Notes: generated by a model not told the origin, from the letters alone. A stretch of 64,000 nucleotides of DNA from Leptodactylus fallax (GCA_947044405.1 CAMRHE010000352.1:1766001-1830000), one strand, 5' to 3'. Shown: positions 37,740 to 49,594, counted from the first letter of the stretch. Translations and numbers: made by a program.

Positions 37740-40700
37740 ATGGTACTTAAAATTGTGTCCATGAATGTTAGGGGTTTGAACTCCCCTCAGAAAAGAGCCA
37801 ATTTATGGCGTGAGGCCCGAGCTCAAAGCTGTGACATTCTTGCAATACAAGAGACACACCTTTTAAAGGCAGACGCTAATCGCGTTCAACACCCAGCGTA
37901 TCCACATGTGTTTCATACTCACTATTCTTCAAAGCGTAGAGGTACATTGATTGGGATTAGAGATTCAGCAGCGTTCCAATTATTGTCGCAATATGCGGAC
38001 CCGGGGGGGGGGCGGATTATAATAATAGTATGCACCCTTAACAATGTCACTTACACATTAGTATCGGTTTATGCCCCAAATAAGAAACAAGTGGCATTCC
38101 TGGGGAGACTAGTAAGGGCGTTAGAAAAGAGGAAGCAGGGATGTTTGATATTAATGGGAGACTTTAATATGGCTCCAGACCCGCTAGTGGATACCACTTC
38201 TGGCAGGGTGACACGTCACCCCTCTTTCTCGCAAGCTATATGGAGACACGAATTATTTGATGTCTGGCGTATTCTCCATAATACCGAAAAAGATTATACG
38301 TATTATTCTACTGTGCATAATAGCTACTCACGAATCGACCTATTCCTAATAGAGCAGTCTAGCATTCCCCTTGTTAAGAAGTCTGAGATTTCACAAATAA
38401 CATGGTTGGACCATGCAGCGATAACCATGTCAATAGCAGAAAAATACGAATGCGCAAGAACGTATGTATGGAGGTGTAATGAATATCTAATGTCACAGCC
38501 AAAATTAAAAGCAACATTAGAGAATGATTTAAAGGAATTCTTTCAAATTAATGCCCCCTCTGCCTCTGGCCCGGACATACTGTGTAACTCTCATAAAGCT
38601 TTTATTAGAGGAACGTTTATCCGATTGGGGCATATCGAAAAGAAAAATAGAATGGCAGAAATAGATCGATTGCTTCATCAGATAAGAACTATTGACACTA
38701 ACAATAAGCAATCTCCTTCTTCCTCAAATGCAGCAAAATTAATGGCATTACGTCATCAGTTGACTGCTTGCTTATTGCACAAATATGAGAAAAACCTGAA
38801 GAGGGTTAGAGCTATGTACTATTCTCAATCTAACAAGGCAGGCAAACTCCTGGCATCTAAGTTGAAACTAAAACATGCGAAATCTAGAATCCCATTTATT
38901 CTCAGTCAGGACGGTACTTACAAAATTTTTGACCCAAAAGGCATCGCTAGCGCCTTTAGAACTTTTTACGAAAGCCTATATAATTTGGCGGACGACTCCT
39001 CTGTGGTCCCTCCCACAAACAATGACATTGAGCAATTCCTTAGAGTTGCTCAGCTACCAACACTCAACGAATCACAGCTGGAATCATTGAATGCACCTAT
39101 CACCTCGGCGGAGTTGTCAGCCATAGTTAAGTCACTGCCATCTCGCAAATCTCCAGGCCCTGACGGCCTTACTAATGACTATTACAAATGTTTCTTCCCA
39201 GTCCTGATGAAACCGCTGCTGGCATTTTTGACGGATGTGGTTGATTCTGGCACTATCCCAAAAGAAAATCAGGAAGCCCTGATAGTTACACGGCCGAAGC
39301 CGGGCAAACCCGAAACCAAACCCAAAATTTCCTTCCCATATCGCTATTGAACTCAGATCTAAAAATTTATGCCAAATTAATAGCGAACAGATTGGCAGTC
39401 TGTCTTCCAAATTTAATAAAGCATGATCAGGTGGGGTTCGTTAAAGGGAGACAGTCATACGATAACACTAGACACATTTTAAACCTCATACACCACATTG
39501 ACTCTAAGAAGGAAGAAACGGTGATCCTTGCATTGGACGCAGAGAAGGCGTTCGATCGCATTTGCTGGTCGTATGCCTTCTTGGTGCTTAGAAATATGGG
39601 GTTCTCTGGAGCTATTATAAGAGCGATTGGGGCGTTATATTCTGCACCTTCTGCGAGAGTGTTCACCAACGGAGTAGTTTCAGATCCTTTCCTGATAAAA
39701 AACGGGACCAGACAGGGATGCCCCCTGTCGCCCCTGATATTTATTCTTTCCATTGAACCATTAGCTCAAGTACTTAGATTAGATCCGGGAGTGGGAGGTA
39801 TTGACGTAAGAGACAAAACTCACTTTATATCACTCTACACGGATGATATTATTCTCACTTTGTCTAAACCGCAAACATCCCTTCCTCGCCTTATGGATAC
39901 TATTAACAATTTCGGGCGATTATCGTATTATAAATTAAACATGGCCAAATCACAGGCGCTGCCTATGCACGTTCCCCAACACACGCTCCAATATTTGAAA
40001 TCAATTTATAATTTTGAGTGGAGGGAGGACAGTGTTCAATATTTGGGGATACAGGTGACAGCGTCCCCAGGGTCCCTCTATAAAAGTAACTATGCCCCAA
40101 TGTTAAAAACAGTGCAAGAAGAAATGGAGAGAATGTCTAAAACAGATGTCTCATGGATAGGGCGGGTAGCCGCTTTTAAAATGTTGCTATTGCCTAGACT
40201 CTTGTACCTGTTCCGCATGATCCCAATGTTCGTCCCTGTTTCCTTCTTTGAAACAGCTCAAAGGGTGATCTCGAAGTATATATGGAATGGTAACAGACCT
40301 AGAATTAATAAAAGCTTTCTATTCAAACAGCGGGAGGCGGGAGGCCTAGGGGTACCAGTAGTGAGAAACTATTATATAGCATCGCTGGTCACTCAATGCG
40401 CAAGGTGGAAATCAATGGATACTTCGGTTCCATGGCTACATATAGAGCAGGCGTTTATATCCCCCTAAAATTGGAGAATGCGCTATGGTTGCCTTTTTGG
40501 GACATCTCGGCCCCTGGATCCTTCTCTCCAGTCATGTGTGCCTCGTTATCGGCATGGAAGCTACTTCATGGGAAAGCAAACCCTACGAAGTATTTTCATA
40601 TTACAGAAATGCCCTTATCATTGATGGCCTGGGTGATTAGTGACTTGGAGGTCTCGGATTGGGAATCGAGGGGGATCACGCAGATTTCTCAATTATATTC

Positions 40701-41496
40701 TGACTCTAAGCAACCTATACCGTTTGAAGAACTAAGACGACAATACGGGATTCATACTGGCGATTTCCTTAAATACTTTCAAATATGGCACTTTGTGTCT
40801 AAACACCCTGCGACGACATTACCCCATAATAATTCACTTTTTACCTGGCTGTCGACTAATATGAGGGGACTGCGATTCTTATATGAAAAAATGGATGAAA
40901 TATCGACTTTCACTAGATCTACCCCATTTCGCTGTTGGGAGAGAGACTTAGGGATAGCCATTACCCCAGACGAATGGCAGCAAACAATTAGATTGCTCCA
41001 TTTGTCTTTGAAATGCAGCACCCATATAGAGACAGCTATGAAAATCATCTTAAGATGGTATAGGACCCCATCTACCTTACAATTAGCATATCCCTCCGTG
41101 TCTGGAAATTGTTGGAGAGGATGTGGAGGCAGGGGAACACTTCTCCACATTCTGGGGAACTGCCCCAAGATTCGTAACTACTGGGTTCAGGTCTTTGAGT
41201 TGCTCTCGGAGCTGTTTGGCCTGCAGCTCCCTTATGCCGTACCTATGGCTATCCTGTTGTTTGGGATCCCCGGTGAGTTGAACAGGTATAAACAACTCAT
41301 CTGTAAAATCTTGACCATAGCCAAATTAATGTTGGTGCAAAGATGGCGGACGATGGCTCTTCCGACACTGTCGGCCCTGGTCTCAGCCATAGACAACACA
41401 TACTCCTATGAAAGGGTGATCGCAATAGGAAATAATTCTTTTTACAGCTTTAACAAAACGTGGGATGCGTGGACCCACTCTCAATTCGCCATGTAG
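37740..41496 (+). pseudogene. LINE copy 3 ORF2, two frameshifts
   Basis: Start ATG at 37740 (MVLKIVSMNVRGLNSP). Endonuclease motifs QETHLL and MGDFNMAPD are present, but the SDH motif reads LDH (WLDHAAI, 38403-38414). A frameshift near 39330 separates the endonuclease part from RT, which has LLNSDLKIYAKLIA-type start, LALDAEKAFDRI, TRQGCPLSPL and YTDDIIL (39836-39847) with both Asp. A second frameshift near 40440; the final part has CWRGCGGRGTLLHILGNC and ends at 41496. Confidence 0.95.
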
Positions 41497-41882
41497 GGAA
41501 CCTGAGTTGTTACAGAAAGGTCAATCGCGGGGGAGCAGCGGGTGTGGGGGTGGATACCAAACAAACTAACCCAGTTAAGAAACGGAGTAGAGAAGGAGCG
41601 CAAGGTGCGGCAGGTATGTGTCGAATACCATGAGCATAAGCATAAAACCCGTGAATAAAGAATAGATTCCATACAGAGAAATTTCACCTAAATAATTCAT
41701 GATAATCCTATGAATGTGCCAAATGTTAGTGTTACTGTTTACTCTATGTAATTTTTCTTATTTGTTTCAGTGGTATACAATTTACTGAATGTGACTTGAT
41801 AAGAAATATACTCTATTGTATATCAAATGTATACTGCACTGTATATATTCTCTGAAAATTTTGAATAAAAATTATTGAAACA

Positions 41883-42285
41883 AAAAATTGATGGGAAGAT
41901 GGATGGAGCCAAATACAGGACCATTCTGGAAGAAAACCTGTTGGATTCTGCAAAAGACCTGAGACTGGGACGGAGATTTATCTTCCAACAAGACAATGAT
42001 CCCAAACATAAAGCAAAATCTACAATGGAATGGTTCACAAATAAACGTATCCAGGTGTTAGAATGGCCAAGTCAAAGTCCAGACCTGAATCCAATCGAGA
42101 ATCTGTGGAAAGAGCTGAAAACTGCTGTTCACAAACGCTCTCCATCCAACCTCACTGAGCTCGAGCTGTTTTCCAAGGAAGAATAGGCAAGAATTTCAGT
42201 CTCTCGTTGTGCAAAACTGATAGAGACATACCCCAAGTGACTTGCAGCTGTAATCGCAGCAAAAGGTGGCGCTACAAAGTATTAA
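41883..42285 (+). pseudogene. Tc1 transposase copy 3, C-terminal half
   Basis: Continues from 36559 beyond LINE copy 3: [20 protein letters not shown], second Asp in [12 protein letters not shown], Glu in [12 protein letters not shown], then a TAG at 42184-42186 in ELFSKEE* and remnants to GATKY at 42285. Both D and E are intact; the internal piece carrying the VKHGGG loop was deleted. Confidence 0.94.
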
Positions 42286-42555
42286 CTTAAGGAGGCCGAA
42301 TAATTTGGCACGCCCCACTTTTCAGTTTTTTATTTTTTACAAAAGTTTAAAATATCCAATAAATTTGGTCCACTTCACGATTGTGTCCCACTTGTTGTTG
42401 ATTCTTCACCAAAAAATTAAAATTTTATATCCTTATGTTTGAAGCCTGAAATGTAGCAAAAGGTTGAAAAGTTCAAGGGGGGCGAATACTTTTGCAAGGC
42501 ACTGTACCTTCATTATGATAAAGCATACTCTCTGTGCCCAGTAATAAGACCTTAC

Positions 42556-42725
42556 ATGTCCAGAAGGGGGCAGTCTGCCAGTGCTGATTGTCGTGGGTGA
42601 AGCAGGTGAGGCCGGGCATGCTGCAAGTGTCATTGTTCTTCAGCCTCTTCAGCAGTTTGCGCAGTTTCTTTTTGCGTCTCTGTTCCCGCAGGAGCCAGAT
42701 CTTGTTGTGTTCTGTCAGCGATTTT
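42556..42725 (-). CDS. sulf2: SULF2 exon, basic linker and CSMPGLTCFTHDN region
   Basis: 170 bases; acceptor ACCCAG (42731-42726), donor GTAAGG (42555 downward). Reads KSLTEHNKIWLLREQRRKKK, LRKLLKRLKNNDTCSMPGLT, CFTHDNQHWQTAPFWT, leaving one base of the next codon. The Arg/Lys-rich run belongs to the hydrophilic domain that binds heparan sulfate; CFTHDN.HWQTAPFW is conserved across SULF proteins. NDT is a potential glycosylation site. Confidence 0.97.
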
Positions 42726-42801
42726 CTGGGTACAAGTTTTACAGTTAGGATCCATCACACATCACTTACACATACTTCAGGTATTCACTAGGTGTACTTA
42801 C

Positions 42802-42864
42802 TTAAAGGGATGCATGAGGGGGATCCCACTCTTCAGCTTCCCTTTCTTGTGTTTAAATAGATAG
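42802..42864 (-). CDS. sulf2: SULF2 63-base exon, Lys-rich
   Basis: Acceptor TCTCAG (42870-42865), donor GTAAGT (42801 downward). Completes Ser, then YLFKHKKGKLKSGIPLMHPF and the first two bases of a Lys codon. Corresponds to the variable hydrophilic-domain stretch of SULF2 (H..G.LK...LHPF). Phase matches both neighbours. Confidence 0.93.
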
Positions 42865-42948
42865 CTGAGAGAGAGAAAAACATGGCTATAAATAGTCATC
42901 TGTAGAAGTGAACTCTAGCTCTGTATTCTATATAATGCACACACATAC

Positions 42949-43043
42949 CTGATCTTGCTGCAGTCACAGTCGTCCGGCTGCCTCTTATTTAGATGACCCC
43001 TGACCTCTCTCAGGTTTTTGATCTTATTCTGTAACGTCTCAAT
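42949..43043 (-). CDS. sulf2: SULF2 exon, [16 protein letters not shown]
   Basis: 95 bases; acceptor TTATAG (43049-43044), donor GTATGT (42948 downward). Starts in phase 0 and reads [32 protein letters not shown] (last codon split). The coiled-coil-like heptads and the CxC pair match the hydrophilic-domain region of vertebrate SULF1/2. This is the most 5' exon seen; the preceding intron exceeds 20.9 kb and leaves the window. Confidence 0.95.
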
Positions 43044-43393
43044 CTATAAAGCAATCATGACACAGTCAGTTCTGCAGGAGAGGGTGGTGCTGATTACTAC
43101 AAAACTGCACCTCATACTGACTACCAACACAATTTCTCGGGTTTTTTTTTTTTTCTAAATCTTTATATATTTTTCTTATGATCCATATAAAAATATAAAG
43201 CACACAACACTATATTTAATTATTACCTTCCTAATCCCTAACCGCTTTTCCCATCAAATTCCCACCCTCTCAGATTGTTCTGGAGTGTTGTAAATGCATT
43301 GAGATTTTCTAACTTTGAGGGTGGTGTCACGATGTACCTAGATGCAGCTATTTTCGCATCTAGTCCCTGAATTCCGATGCTTTTACTTCTAAG
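43044..43393 (-). other. SULF2 intron, no gene
   Basis: Start (3' end) of the large upstream intron; a T-run at 43141-43154 and no gene or recognisable repeat. Confidence 0.5.
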
Positions 43394-44028
43394 GGGGCAT
43401 TCACACTACCATTGGTGACCGTCAGTAGTGTCTGTTGCTATTGTCCGTTACAAGATTTTAGCATCAGACACTAGCTGAACTGTCAGAAATCCGTTAAAAT
43501 TTCCATTAATTTCAATGGGTTTTTATATACTGTAGTGTCCGTTTGTGTACGTTTACACCAAATCCGTCAGAAGTCCTTTTTTTTTCGCAGACAAAAAATC
43601 CTACATGCAGGACTTTTTGTCCGTTTGAAAAAAACGAATTCTTGACGGACAGCAAGTGTCAGTTATTTTTTTTAACATTGAAGTCTATGGGTAACCATCA
43701 GTTACTGTCCGTTATTTTATGTCCGGTTTTTTCCTGCGCATGCTCAGAAAGGAGAAAAAAAAAAAAAAGCGCACAGTGTTAAAAAACGGACACTAACTGA
43801 TGCTAACGGACACTAATTGATGTTAATGTGTCCGTTTTTGTAACTGAACCATTAATTGGATCAGTTAAAAAAACGGACACATTAACATCAGTTAGTGTCC
43901 GTTATGACAGGGGTCCGTTTTTTTGTTTTTTTTTTAACGGACACCTTCATAACGGACACTAACTGATGTTAATGTGTCCGTTTTTTTAACTGATCCAATT
44001 AATGGATCAACGGTAGTGTGAACCCTGC
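43394..44028. mobile_element. Foldback MITE with 57-bp perfect hairpin
   Basis: Tips GGGGGCATTCACACTACC (43394) and, reversed, GGCAGGGTTCACACTACC (ending 44028), flanked by CTAAG on both sides (43389-43393, 44029-44033; a 3-bp TAA duplication is the alternative and would fit PIF/Harbinger). Inside, arms 43851-43907 and 43947-44003 are perfectly complementary over 57 bp with a 39-bp loop; GGACACTAACTGATG motifs recur. No coding capacity. Confidence 0.8.
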
Positions 44029-44068
44029 CTAAGTGAAATACCACTTCCTTTCAGCTGGATATCATTAA

Positions 44069-45842
44069 CCACTTAAGGACCGAACCTAAAAGTACCTTAA
44101 TGACCGAGGCTCATTTATCAAAATTGACATGTGCCACTTGATATGGCAATAACTTTGAGATGCTTTAACTTACCCATGTGATTTTGTGTTTTTTCATGAC
44201 ACATTGTTCTTTAAGTTATAAAATAAAAATAGTAAATTTTATGGAAATTTGGAAAAATTTGCAGTTTCCAAAATATGAAATGCTCTGGGTTTCAGATAGA
44301 TAGTCATGTCCTTTAATTTATTTTGGACATTATAAAGCTTATAAGAGTAACAGCGATTTTTCCAGATTTACAAGAAAATTTCCATAACCCATTTGTTAGG
44401 AACCATTTCAGTTCTGTAGGGGATTTTAAAGGCCTATATATTAGAAACCCCCATAAATTACCCTATTGTCAAAACTGCACCCCTCAAATAATTAAAAACA
44501 GCATTTGGGAAGTTAGTTAACCCTTTAAGCATTTCACAGGAATTAAAACAATATCGAAGTGAAATTTAGACATTTCATTTTTTTTTTTTTTTTCAATAAT
44601 CATTCATTTAGTCCTACAATTAACACATTAACAAGGGGTTAAAGGAGAAAATACATGTCACAGTTTGTTATGCAATTTCTCCCAAGCACAGAAATCCCCC
44701 ACAGTTGGGTGTAAACTGATGTTTGGGCACACGGCAGCGCATGGAAGGGAAGGAGCAACACTGGGCGTTTGAAAAGCAGATTTTGCTGGAATAGTTTTCA
44801 GTGCCATGTCTCATTTGCAGAGCCCCTAGAGTACCAATACAATGGAAACCCCCCAAAGTGACCCCATTTTGGAAACTACACCCCTGGCAGAATTTATCAA
44901 GGGGTATAGTAAGCATTTTAACCTCACAGCCATTTCACAGATTTTACTAACACTGGGATGTGTAAATGAAAAATTACTAAAACGTCACTTTATCCCTAAA
45001 GTGTTCATTTTCCCAAGGGGTTAATGGAGAAAAAGCACCCCACAGGTAGTTACACAATTTCTCCTGAACAGGAGATTACCCCATATGTGGTTATATACTC
45101 CTGCATAGATACATAGTGGGGCTCAGAATGGACAGAGCGCTATTTGGTTTTTGGAGGACAGATTTTGCTGGAATAGTTTTCAGGTGCCATGTCCCATTTG
45201 CAGGGCCCCTAAAGTACCAGTACAATGGAAACCCCTTAAAAGTAACCCCATTTTAGAAACTACACCCCTCAATGAATTTCTCAAGGGGTATTATCAATTT
45301 GAGACCAATAGTGCTTCTGAAAATTGATTGTACAAAGTGAAAATTAAAATTTTTAAAGAAATATGCCATTTCAGCATCCAGCATGTTGTGTCATCAGAGA
45401 CATGCATTCCTATTAAGTGGGTTATCCTGGTTAAAAAGAAGTTGTATATGTGGGCATAAACTGAGCAGGGCTCAGAATGGAAAGAGCACTGTGCTTTTTA
45501 GTTTTTGGGGCATAGATTTAAAGCGACTTTCTGGATGCCATGTTGTTTTTTGCAGAGCCCTGGAGGTGCCAGTAAATTGTAATTCCCCAAGAAGTGACCC
45601 CATTTTGTAGTGCAATTTTAGGGTGTTCAATAGGCTCCCGGCTGTCATGACAACCGATCATCACCCTTGGATGACGTTCTGGAGGGCAGCGATCGGGAAA
45701 AGATGGCGGCGCCCATGGTGCCTGAGCATCTAAAGTGTTAACAGCTGTTAACCTGCATCCGCCGTGTATGGAGAGAGCTCAGCTGTATGGAACACCCCTT
45801 TACATCCAATAACATACATGTATGTGATTTTGCGTGAAGGGG
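44069..45842. mobile_element. TTAA-flanked non-autonomous DNA element, copy 1
   Basis: Flanked by TTAA (44065-44068 and 45843-45846), with tips CCACTTAAGGACC and ...GTGAAGGGG. Much of the interior (AATGCTCTGGGTTTCAGATA-like block, GGAAACTACACCCC, AAGGGGTATAGTAAGC) is shared with the larger copy at 52326-63197. TTAA targets occur in piggyBac and Kolobok elements; no transposase is present to choose. Confidence 0.75.
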
Positions 45843-46219
45843 TTAAAGGCTTTGCAGTTTTGCTGTTACTACACAGCCAGTAATGATATCTAGCTGAAAT
45901 GAACTGGCATTTCGCTTATTAAGAAGGTACATCAAGGTACAAAGTGTTCCACTTTCTTCATCTTATTTTATTATTCTTCACATTAATACTCTGATTCATA
46001 TGGTAGCATAGATTTTACATATTTTACTTTTTCAGTTTTTTTAATCTGATAACCAATTTTTTACCATTTGGAGTTTCAGCAAATAGCAATTTACCTTTAC
46101 ACTTTTTTCACATTTTGTTATGTTGTGGCCTTGTGCTAAACCCCTATACTGACAAAATGAGAACAGAATGTTAGGAATCTTTGCTAATTTATTGAAAAGG
46201 AAAAATTTTAATATTGCAT

Positions 46220-47170
46220 TGACATAAGTTTTCAGGTGTTGATGCATCTTTGGCAGCAATTACAGCCTCCAGTCTTCTTGAGTATGATGCCACAAGGTTT
46301 GAACACATGGATTTGGGAAGTTTCTGTTATTCTTGTTTGCAACCCCTGTCAGGGTAGATGGTCTTTTCAGAGATATTCAATTTGGTTCAAGTCAGGGCTC
46401 AATGACATTTACAGAGTTGTCCCTAAGCCTCTCCTGTGTTGCCTTGGCTGTGTGCTTAGGGTCATTGTCTTGTTGGAAGATGAATCTTCAGACCAGTCTG
46501 AGGACCAGAGCACTCTAGAACAAGTTTTCATTAAGAATATTGCTGTACTTTGCTCCATTCAGCTTTTCCTCTACACTGACCAAAACCTTATTCCAGATGC
46601 TGAAAAATACCCCTACAGCATGATGCTGCCACCATACTTCACTGTAGGGAATGTACTGGGCAGGTAATTAGCAGTGACTGATTTCCTCTAAATATGATGC
46701 TTAGAATCGAGGTTATAATGTTTGATATTGTTTAATCAGACCAGAGAATCCTGTTTGTCACAGTCTGAGAGTCCTAGGTGTATTTATTTTTTTTATTTTT
46801 TTTACAAACTCCAGGCATGATTTCAAATATCTTTAACTTTGGAGAGGCTTCTTTCTGGTCACTATGCAATAAAGCTCAGATTGATGGAGCACTATACAGT
46901 TGACATTCTGGAAATTTCTTTCTTTGGAACTCAGTTAGAGTGTCCATTGGGTTTTTGGTCACCTCTTACCAAAGTCCTTCTCCCTCAATTAGTTGGTGGG
47001 GCGGGCAGCTGTAGGAAGAGTCCTGGTTGTTCCAAACTTACTATGGAGGCCAATGTGTTCTTTGAAACCTTCAGTGCAGTAGAGCAGTTTTTTTTTGTAC
47101 CCTTCTCCTGATCTATGCCTCCACACAATCCAGTCTCTGAGCTCTACAGACAGCTCTTTCCTCCTCATGA
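46220..47170 (-). pseudogene. Tc1 transposase copy 4 remnant
   Basis: Minus-strand reading shows family order from the start region near 47169 (CTCATGACTTG complement) to the catalytic core, with [22 protein letters not shown] sequence where the GGGSIM loop is expected, and IHKTMTLSTQPRQHRRGLGT following it. Multiple frameshifts and stops leave no intact domain. The identification rests on order and similarity to the other copies. Confidence 0.55.
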
Positions 47171-47213
47171 CTTGTTTTTTGTTCTGATATCCATTGTCAA
47201 CAGTGAGATCTTA

Positions 47214-47511
47214 GGGTATGTTCACACGGCGGAAAATGAAGAGAAATTCCTCTTCACTCTCCACCACCAGTATTTTCACTGTGGTCTAGCCATGACGGGA
47301 TGCTGTTGCAGTGCATCAGCACTCCGTCGTAGCTTCCTGCTGCAGATTAGGCCCAGATCGAGCAGGACGCTTCTTTTTTTCTGCATCCTGCTGCAATCTC
47401 TGCCTCCCATTGAAAACAATGGGAGGTGGATTCCGGGCAGGATCTGCCTCGGATTCGGGGGGAGAATTCCACCGCCAAATACGCGGCAAATTCCGCCGAG
47501 TGAACATTCCG
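47214..47511. mobile_element. Short MITE with TTA duplication
   Basis: GGGTATGTTCACACGGCGGA at the left and the inverse TCCGCCGAGTGAACATTCCG at the right, flanked by TTA (47211-47213 and 47512-47514) at a point where related Tc1 elements read continuously. A 3-bp TWA target fits PIF/Harbinger. Confidence 0.75.
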
Positions 47512-47616
47512 TTAGATAGACAGTGGTATGTCTTTCCAAATCATGTCCAATCAACTGAATTTAACACAGGTGAACTCCAATCAAGATGCAGAAACTTGAT
47601 CAAGAGAAATGGAAAT

Positions 47617-48916
47617 GACGTATGGACCATCCTAGCACGTGACACAAGTGCGGCTGTCAGGGGTCAACTCAGTCCACTCACTCAATCTTGAACTCACCCT
47701 TCACTCAGGCTGCAAACTGAGCATAAATCCCAACCCAACACAGTCCATGCACCCCAAATTCACACTGCCACCACCACTGACTTGATGGGCTCAGCGGAAA
47801 CTGCACTAACATATACATACCTCCCAACTTTCAAAGAAAAAGGGACAGAACGTGCAGCACAAAATGTGGCACATGTGGCAAATTCAGCCCCACCCAGTTC
47901 TACTTTGACTCCTCCCATTCCCATCCATTTCTCTTGTACCCCCACACAGTATAATGCCCCTACAGTCACCCTAACATGATATGCCCCCACTAAAGTATAA
48001 TGTCATCCTCCTGGTGCTCCCACAGTTTAATTTCCCCCTTCATCTGCCCCAGTTTAATGTCCCCCTCATCTGGCCCTCCAGTTTAATGTTCCCCTTCATC
48101 TGCCCCCCAGTTTATTGTCCCCCTTATCTGCCCCCCCAGTTAAATGTTCCCCTCCATTTGCCCCCCAGTTTAATGTCTCCCTCATCTGACCCTCCAGTTT
48201 AATGTCCCCCTCATCTGACCCCCTAATGTCCCCCTCATATAACCCCCCAGTTTAACGTCTCCCTCATGTAATCCCCCAGTTTAATGTCCCCCTCATGTGG
48301 CCCCCTAATTTAATGCCCCCTCATATGACCCCCCCAAGTTTAATGTCCCCCTCATCTTCCCCCAAAGTGTAATGTCCCCCTCATCTGCCCCCACAGTTTA
48401 ATGTCTTTTTCCTGGTAAACAAAAATAAAAAACACTTATACTCACCTCTCCTCGCTCCCCTACTGCTCTGTCTGCAGTCTCTTCTCCCGGAGTCTTCTGG
48501 GAGCTGCAGGCTTGATGTGAGTGATGTCATCACATCGTGCCTACAGCTCCCAGTGCCAAATCACACAGGAGGCAGAGTGGCGAAGCAGGAGCTGTGTGCA
48601 AGGGCAGCTACTGCTTCAGCATTGGATTTAATTCATACATGTCTTCCGGGACCTACCTCCAACCGACCAGGACAGGACCTGAATTCCGACTCTGTCCCGC
48701 TGAATCCGTGGCGGTTGTATGCATAACATTTGGTTATGCACAGCCAGGGAAAAGCAATTTCCCCTCTGACCCCCTCCCCTTTGTAGATACACAAACCACT
48801 GAGGTAAACTGATAACACAAACATAAACAAAACATTCACTAAAGATAACTAATATGATTAAGTAATAACACAACACAATAATACATAGCTTATTTCATCA
48901 CAGGGAGGTCCCCACA
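47617..48916. mobile_element. Insertion with 20-25-bp minisatellite in Tc1 copy 4
   Basis: Interrupts the Tc1 copy. It contains CATACCTCCCAACTTTCAAA (47817), a common amphibian repeat start, a C-rich minisatellite with TTTAATGTCCCCCTCATCTG units (about 47985-48415), and a GC-rich 3' half. Its right boundary and any duplication could not be fixed. Proteins predicted from it are low-complexity artefacts. Confidence 0.55.
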
Positions 48917-49150
48917 GCTAAATTTCAAATGTCATAATAGTAAAGGCTCTGAATACTTATGTCCAAACGAAATATTAGTCTGCCTTTTTTAATAAATTTT
49001 CTAAAATTCTGTTTTCATATTCTCATTATGTAGTATTGAGTGCAGATTGCTAGAGAACAACTTAATATTTGTTTTTATTTTACTATAATGCCTCAACATC
49101 ACAAAATGTGGAAAAAAATGAAAGGATTTGAAGACTTTCTGAATGCATTG

Positions 49151-49594
49151 AGTAGACAGTAGGTATTCTTCCCTTTGGCTTCCACATCTTGGGTGCTTTA
49201 CATATATTATTTCGAAAATGTGGGGTACAATATAATCCAACAAGATTAAATTGAGTCAGCTGTTGATTAAAGTTCAATGCCCCTTTTCAATGTTAGGCTC
49301 GGTTCACATCTGCGTTCGGGTTTCCATTTGGGGAGTCCGCTTGGGGACCCCCCGAACGGAAACCTAGATGCATAAAAAGCGGTTTACATGGGAAACTCGC
49401 GGACCCCATACACTATAATTACACTATCATTACATTACATCCCAATATCGACACCTGGTACATGACATGCAGTGTCTGGAAAACAATATACAATCTCACT
49501 ACTTCCTCTTAACTGACATATTTGATATGAGAGAGAACAGAGAATACACAGAGTGCAGCTGATACGACAAGAAAAAAAAAATGTTATAGAAACT
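49151..49594. other. Intronic sequence with a truncated repeat
   Basis: 49292-49400 holds CTCGGTTCACATCTGCGTTC and a GTCCGCTTGGGGACCCCCCG palindromic motif, a fragment of a dispersed repeat. Nothing else recognised. Confidence 0.4.

Larger units (their letters stand above)
36560..41882 (+). mobile_element. L1/Tx1-type LINE, copy 3 (5'-truncated)
   Basis: Begins at GAGGTGAGCAG, corresponding to 13444 in copy 2, i.e. inside ORF1, and ends AATAAAAATTATTGAAAC like copy 2. No target duplication is seen; instead roughly 110 bp of the transposase gene between the catalytic D region and the second half are missing. Confidence 0.94.
35638..42504 (+). mobile_element. Tc1-type DNA transposon, copy 3, split by a LINE
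   Basis: Tips CAGTGCCTTGCGAAAGTATT (35638) and its complement ...CTTTTGCAAGGCACTG (42504) are flanked by TA on both sides (35636-35637 and 42505-42506). Long terminal repeats run inward (GTGAAGAATCAACAACAAGT at 35733; inverted near 42385-42410). LINE copy 3 interrupts the transposase gene. The right tip is only about 51 bp from the end of the SULF2 exon at 42556. Confidence 0.95.
46080..49150 (-). mobile_element. Tc1-type DNA transposon, copy 4, degenerate and interrupted
   Basis: A strongly decayed copy of a third Tc1 subfamily. Minus-strand transposase traces lie at about 46220-47170, and right terminal-region sequence at 48917-49150 (AGGCTCTGAATACTTATG, GACTTTCTGAATGCATTG). It is split by a MITE (47214-47511) and by a second insertion (about 47617-48916). 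Outer terminal repeats are largely lost. Confidence 0.75.
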
